From: Odobenus rosmarus divergens
Taxonomy: Eukaryota > Chordata > Mammalia > Carnivora > Odobenidae
Direction: 5' to 3'
NCBI RefSeq assembly: GCF_000321225.1
Contig: NW_004451850.1
Coordinates: forward strand, 1-64,000
DNA length: 64,000 bases
The translations under genes and the position numbers were made by a program. The notes beneath the pieces were generated by a model. That model saw nothing but the letters and a program-made list of their open reading frames with translations. It ran no database searches and had not been told where the DNA came from. Every line of letters starts with the position of its first letter. Position 1 is the first letter of the stretch. Below, in pieces: positions 58,629 through 64,000 of this stretch.

Positions 58629-60005
58629 CTTTTGTTTTCCCAGACAGTATTGCACTGATGGTGCCAACATTTGCACCCCCTTACCTAAAATTTTTGTTGC
58701 CAATCATATTTCCTCAAAATTGGACATATTTAACAATATCAATATGATACCCATTATGTTTTGCTGTTCTGGGATAAGTGTCTCTTTAACATGCCTTTCC
58801 AAATCTTTGTGGTTGGAGGACAATCCTTCCTATGTAACAGGTATGAATCTCAACCTAAAATTTAGTTGTTGAAGAAATATCCAGTTGTTTATTTCTTTAA
58901 ATCAAATCAAAACTGACCCCAAGAGTAAACCCACAGGGCCAGTGAGATATTCAACACTAATTATTCTTCAGACTTCCCCTCTCCCAGTGTTGGCCCCTAA
59001 TCCTGGGTCTAATGGTGATCTCTGGGCTGCTTGTAGTCCTAATGCCCCTCCCTGTTACCCCCCTTGCCGAGTTTGAAACAGGAATCTTCAGCAAGGCTGG
59101 AAAGCATGTAGTTCAAGTCTGGCATCATCTGCGATCTTGCCAAATCCCAGGAAAATTGCTGCCAAATAGTGTCCTGATCCTACATGCCAGCAAGACAACT
59201 ATGAAAGTTTTAAAAAGTCAAAAATAGAAAGATTCTGCACTCCAGCTACTCTCCAAATATCAGCAATTTCTCACTCCTTTTTATAGAGACAAGAAACGTC
59301 TTGGACCCCAGCAGGATTTGATAATTTCTATAGATCAGTGACTGCTGTGTGGTTTTCATTCTTCTCTGTTCCGAATGAAAGTTTTAATGGTATTTATCCT
59401 GTTCCTGATTTACCATTGCTTATCCAACATATATCTCGAACCACAAAAGGAACATCTGGATCTTGTGGAGAAGAGTGCAGATCACCAGAGATCCTGCATA
59501 TCCAGTTGTATTCAGTGACTGGATTGCACTTGGGGTTATCTTGCTTGAGGAGGGGGCTTCGTGTGTTCCCTATGCAGAAGAGCGAAATGGATATTTAGTG
59601 AGCAGAAGGATAAACACTGGAAGAGGCTGGCTCTCTGTTCTAAGTTGAGGTCTTTTTCTTCCTGGACACACAGCTAGCATATACCACTGAGTATAACTTC
59701 TCACTGTACTGGTAGGTGTGGGCATATGATGGAGTTCTCGCCAACGAGATATGAGCGGAAATGGGATGTGCCACCTCCAAGCTGATGCCTCCATGCCGTA
59801 CCATTGATATCCTCTATGCTGTTTCTCCTTCTTGATGCAGAGGATCACAGTCGTCTTGGAAGCCACTTTTGGAAGATGGAGATTATGCAGATATGAGCAA
59901 CATGAGGATTCCAAGCAGTTTCAGATTAATCTCCGTGTGTCATAGGTAAGAATCTTATTCAACAAGCTTGGTTGGGTAAGAAATATTCACATGTTCTCTT
60001 ATTTA
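58629..60005. other. Intergenic, old repeat at about 59640-59930
   Basis: ACTGAGTATAACTTCTCACTG, GATATGAGCGGAAATGGGATG and CTTGATGCAGAGGATCACAG read like an old LTR or DNA repeat. No gene supported. Confidence 0.4.
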
Positions 60006-60034
60006 TTTTTTTTAAGATTTTTATTTATTCATTC

Positions 60035-60065
<31 letters not shown>

Positions 60066-60186
60066 GCAGAGGGAGAAGCAGGCTCCCAAGGAGCAGGGAG
60101 CCTGATGCGGGATTCGATCCCGGGACTCCGGGATCATGACCTGAGCCGAAGGCAGACGCTTAACCATCTGAGCCACCCAGGCACCC
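60006..60186 (-). mobile_element. Can-SINE, minus strand, perfect 14-bp target duplication
   Basis: GATTTTTATTTATTCATTCAT, (GA)n, GGGATTCGATCCCGGGAC, CACCCAGGCACCC. TGTTCTCTTATTTA at 59992-60005 and 60187-60200. The CATGAATGAATAAATAAAAATC tail differs from the other copies. Confidence 0.95.
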
Positions 60187-60200
60187 TGTTCTCTTATTTA

Positions 60201-62494
60201 AATAAAATTAAACCTGAATCCAAATCTAAGCTCCATCCCATCAGGCTGCTTTTATTAAGGCTTCTTTGTAGTGTCTTCAGGTGGCAACTCGGCTGCTTCC
60301 CAGTCATGTTTGCGACTCACCTGGTGAGTCTGAGCGCCCACATGCAGGAGCCACAGACTCCTCGAGCCTGTCACAAGCCACGCCTCTAAGGCTGTCATGT
60401 GCCTGGGGGGCTGCCTCCAAATTATGTGTACGTCCTTGCTCTCCACATGACCCTTGACTTCTGGTCTGTCCCATCTCAGTGCTGATCTCAATTTTTCTCT
60501 CTCACCTTCCCTCCCCTTTTCAAAAGCCATCTTGTCTCTCATCCCGTGAGTTGTGGGACAGGCAGAATGTCATTTAATGGCCAGGGAGAGCCCAATGACT
60601 TTAGCCATCCTATCTCTACATGTTCTGTAAAAATCCATTAGGTGAATTACAAAACCTGACCAACTATTTGAAATGAGGGAAGGGAAAAGTAGGCAGGAAA
60701 CATTACTACTTCAAAAGAACCATCATGGTACATCTCTATCAAATGCTCAGGATTCTTTCCTCAAGGTGTAGCTGGGGCTAGTCTTCATAGGCACACTCCA
60801 GCTAATGCTCACTAAATGATCATATAAAACACTGAGCTCCAATTTATAAATGTTTCTACTAACCCAGGACTGATGGGTTCTGACTATTGACATGAATTGA
60901 ATACACTTCTGTATATTAACTTAATCAAACGATTTATATGGGTTCTTGGATGTTTGTTTATTTGTCCAAAGTTTGACAAGTTTTAAGAAGTATTAATTGT
61001 GACTGAACTTTGTGTAAGAATTCTGTGAAGCCTAAAGAAACTGTTAAATGACATAGGAAAAGAGAAATCCAATAAACTATGAGCTCAAAATCGACTCTGA
61101 AAATAGAGATGGGCAAAGAGCGCTAAAGAAGAAAAAAGGCCACTAGGAATTAGAAAAAATAAGAGGGATGAGCCCAACAAATGCCAATAACCAATAGTCC
61201 ATAATCCCTGTGGGTGAGCATATGGTGAATATGTGACAACTACAAGCAGGGAGATCCAGAATCCGGGGGACGGGAATTACACACGAAGAGGAAACACTGA
61301 CTCCTGTAAGGAAGGAAAAGGCTTCACTTCACTCCATCTCAGAGACCCCTGCTCTGTAATGAAAGCCACCTCCTGGGAGACGTGAGAAGCGCAACTCCAC
61401 AAAGAAGATACACGATCCTATGATTCAGCAATGGCACTTGTCTCAGTGGGTCCCTAGATCAAGTCTCTGCCTAGACATGGTTTCTCATTCTTCGAATGCT
61501 CAGTCAGAGAAATAAAGTGTGTTGCTGTTTCATTATTAATTCTCAAACCATGCCAAAATGCATGCTGACACGGAACACCTAGGTTTTCTTGTAAGTTCTC
61601 AGCAGATAAGTTAGTCTTCTATACCCCATCCCACCCTCATGCACTGATGAGATAGAGGAAACACTTAGGGAATAACACACTACACTGTGAAGTTGGGCTA
61701 GAGTACAAGGTGTTATTTATTGATAATTTTTATTTAATTTTGATTAAATAATTATTTAGTAATTGCTCATTGTGCAAAAACTATTAAAACAGTAGATATT
61801 GGAGTGGGATCTTCATACATGAGAAGTGGGCCCACCAGGAATGGCTTTACAGGAAAAGGAGACCTTGGTGGGGGTCTGGAGGATTCTGAAGAATATAGGA
61901 CTATGGGAAGGAAAGGAGGACATACTAGAACTCCAGTGAGCATTCTGAGTGTGATTTGGATTTGGCATTCTACACACACCATTCATAAACTTGTAAATTG
62001 TTATTACTATGAGAAAGGAGGAGAGTTTTCCGGAGCATGCTGAGGGCCTCTTTTAATCCTCATGAATTTAATAATGTATCTGAGATACTACAACCAATTA
62101 TTAAGTTTCCCTGGAACTCCTTATTTGGTGCATCTGCTTTTGGACAAAAACAAATATTAGCCAAGGTTTGATATTAAATTTATGTAGATTTTGATGCAAT
62201 ACTTGCTAAGTATAAATAATACAATGTACTGTATCTCTTCATCTTCGAAGTAATGCATCAAGTGTGTGAATCCTCAAGAGTGAAAAAAAAAAAAGTAATG
62301 GTAAAATCAGTACAAAAGGAAATGAAATGGCTATGCTAAGTTGGTAGAACCTTACAAAATGCAATAGCCCACAGAGACCATGTTTACCATTTTGATGCAC
62401 TGGTAGAAACTGAGTGTGAGGCAAATATTCAGGAAGCAGACTTAGTTCAAAGTATTTCTTTTTTTCATATCCTAAATATTTTTCTCCAAGTTCT
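60201..62494. other. Intergenic, no gene recognised
   Basis: AT-rich, short ORFs only, nothing assignable. Confidence 0.45.
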
Positions 62495-62499
62495 TCTTT

Positions 62500-63235
62500 A
62501 AATTCATTAGTTAACATATAGTGTAATATTGGTTTCAGGAGTAGAATTCAGTGATTCATCAGTTGCATACAACACCTGGTGCTCCCCCCAATGTTTATAG
62601 CAACAATGTCCACGATAGCCAAACTATGGAAAGAGCCTAGATGTCCATCAACAGATGAATGGATAAAGAAGATGTGGTGTATATATATACAATGGAATAT
62701 TATGCAGCCATCAAAAAATGAACTTTTGCCATTTGTGATGATGTGGATGGAACTAGAGGGTATTATGCTAAGCGAAATAAGTCAATCAAAGAAAGACAAG
62801 TATCATATGATCTCACTGATATGAGGAATTTGAGAAACAAGACAGAGGCTCATAGGGGAAGGGAGGGGAAAATGAAACAAGACAAAACCAGAGAGGGAGA
62901 CAAACCATAGGAGACTCTTAATCTCAGGAAACAAGCTGAGTGTTGCTGGAGTGGTGGGGGGGGGAAGGAGGGATGGGGTGGTTGGGTGATGGACACTGGG
63001 GAGGGTATGTGCTATGGTGAGTGCTGTGGATTGTGTAAGACTGATGAATCACAGACTTGTACCCCTGAAACAAATAATACAGTATATGTTAATTTAAAAA
63101 AAAAAGAACACCCGGTGCTCATCACAACAAGTGTCCTCCTTAATGCCCATCACCCATTTAGCCCATCCCCCCTCACCTCCCCTCCAGCAACCCTCAGTTT
63201 GTTCCCTAGAGTTAAGAGTCTCTTAGGTTTGCCTC
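62500..63235 (-). mobile_element. L1 3' end, minus strand, split by a + strand L1
   Basis: Left piece TTCATTAGTTAACATATAG to GCATACAACACC, right piece GTGCTCATCACAACAAGTG to AACCCTCAGTTTGTTCCC are continuous in the L1 3' end complement. Confidence 0.9.
62585..63106 (+). mobile_element. Truncated L1 nested in L1
   Basis: CCAATGTTTATAGCAACAATG through GGATAAAGAAGATGTGG to an A tail (about 63095-63105). Target duplication AACACCTGGTGCTC (62571-62584) and AACACCCGGTGCTC (63107-63120), one mismatch. Confidence 0.93.
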
Positions 63236-64000
63236 TCTTAAGACACATACACTACCACTGTTTTGGAGACCTACTTACCTAATAATTATGAGAGATGAGG
63301 AAAATGAGTAGGTTTCCATGACTAAGTGTATATGATCAAAATTGTAGCATTGTACTTGGAAAATTACAAATACAATCTTAACTTTGAATAATATATATGA
63401 CCTACAATGATGACAACCAACCAAACTTATTTATACTTAAAAATATAACCAGAGTACCATCAAATAACTAGAGCATCTTAGAACCAGCAGAGAGGAAATA
63501 TTTATGGCTTACTCCCTCTCCCCATCCACTGTAGGAAATGTTTTTGCTGTATCACGCACAGATGGCCAGACACCTTCTGCTTGAACAGGTGTAGTATCTC
63601 ACTGTTTCTCTAAGAAGTCTATTTTGTACAGCTGTAATTCATGAGAAGCTTTGCCTTCTGCTTAGAGTTTACCTCCCTGTGGCTTATGTTTTGATCTAAG
63701 TTTTGCTCTCTGAAGCTTCAAAGGAATAGTTTAATTCAAATCAGTTCAATTAGTAAGTATCATAGAATAGCTCTGTCAGGCACTGAGGTAGATGCTGGCG
63801 TACAAAGATGAGTAAGCCACATTTCTTTACCTCTCTTCTCACTTGACAGCTATTCAAATTCCAGAAGACAAATTTTACATCCTCCTTGATTCTTCCCTCT
63901 AAATCAAAGATCTGAACCACATTAAGATCCTTTACACTCCCAATCACTCAACTTCTACATTTGTATGATTAAATTACTAGTCTAATTAAAACTGTAATAT
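63236..64000. other. Intergenic, L2-like trace near 63765-63830
   Basis: GTCAGGCACTGAGGTAGATG resembles L2. No gene supported to the window edge. Confidence 0.4.

Overview
The window is mammalian nuclear DNA holding one protein-coding gene, NR0B1 (DAX1), on the + strand at about 36.6-41.3 kb. Two kinds of evidence point to a caniform carnivore. First, about 16 copies of a tRNA-derived Can-SINE (B box, TC-rich stretch, AATAAA, A tail) and many carnivore-type L1 3' ends are scattered through it. Second, the SINE heads read GCCTGGGTGGCTCAG rather than the GGCGCAGCGG head I know from the young dog SINEC_Cf. That favours an arctoid (bear, seal or mustelid lineage) over dog; this is inference from memory of family consensus. 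NR0B1 is X-linked in placental mammals, so this is probably the X chromosome.

Layout. 0-6.9 kb: old L1 sequence interrupted by a younger L1, then a SINE and a 5'-inverted (twin-primed) L1 that itself carries two SINEs. 6.9-14.5 kb: anonymous sequence with a MER5-type DNA transposon, a CA repeat, an ERV1-like LTR and L1 pieces. 14.46 to about 20 kb: a decayed class I endogenous retrovirus with a clear 5' LTR, a broken gag start, a protease active-site remnant and a long non-coding interior loaded with SINEs. 20.4-28.4 kb: a second twin-primed L1, nested SINE/L1 insertions, more L1, and a third twin-primed L1 with a perfect 14-bp target duplication. 28.4-41.4 kb: about 13 kb with no lineage-specific SINE or L1 that I can see, only ancient MIR, L2, MER5 and MaLR pieces; NR0B1 and its upstream region lie here. 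41.4-47.7 kb: a SINE just after the NR0B1 poly(A) signal, then two diverged same-orientation ERVL-type LTR-like copies. 47.7-64 kb: L1 and SINE insertions, including a SINE-L1-SINE chimera inside one target duplication, a 62-bp tandem duplication and nested L1s.

NR0B1 is intact as read: exon 1 36609-37776, a 3,239-bp intron with GT-AG ends, exon 2 41016-41260, 470 codons, the same length as human DAX1. A TATA box, an upstream AGGTCA element and a downstream AATAAA frame the gene. I see no second gene: no MAGEB-type intronless ORF and no other recognisable exon. I also see no previously undescribed coding system. The points worth a second look are the near-identical repeats 1 and 2 of NR0B1, the insertion-poor domain around it, an upstream CCAAT-palindrome array and AGGTCA cluster, and several unusual retrotransposition products. 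Repeat family names are from memory of consensus sequences and were not checked against a database.
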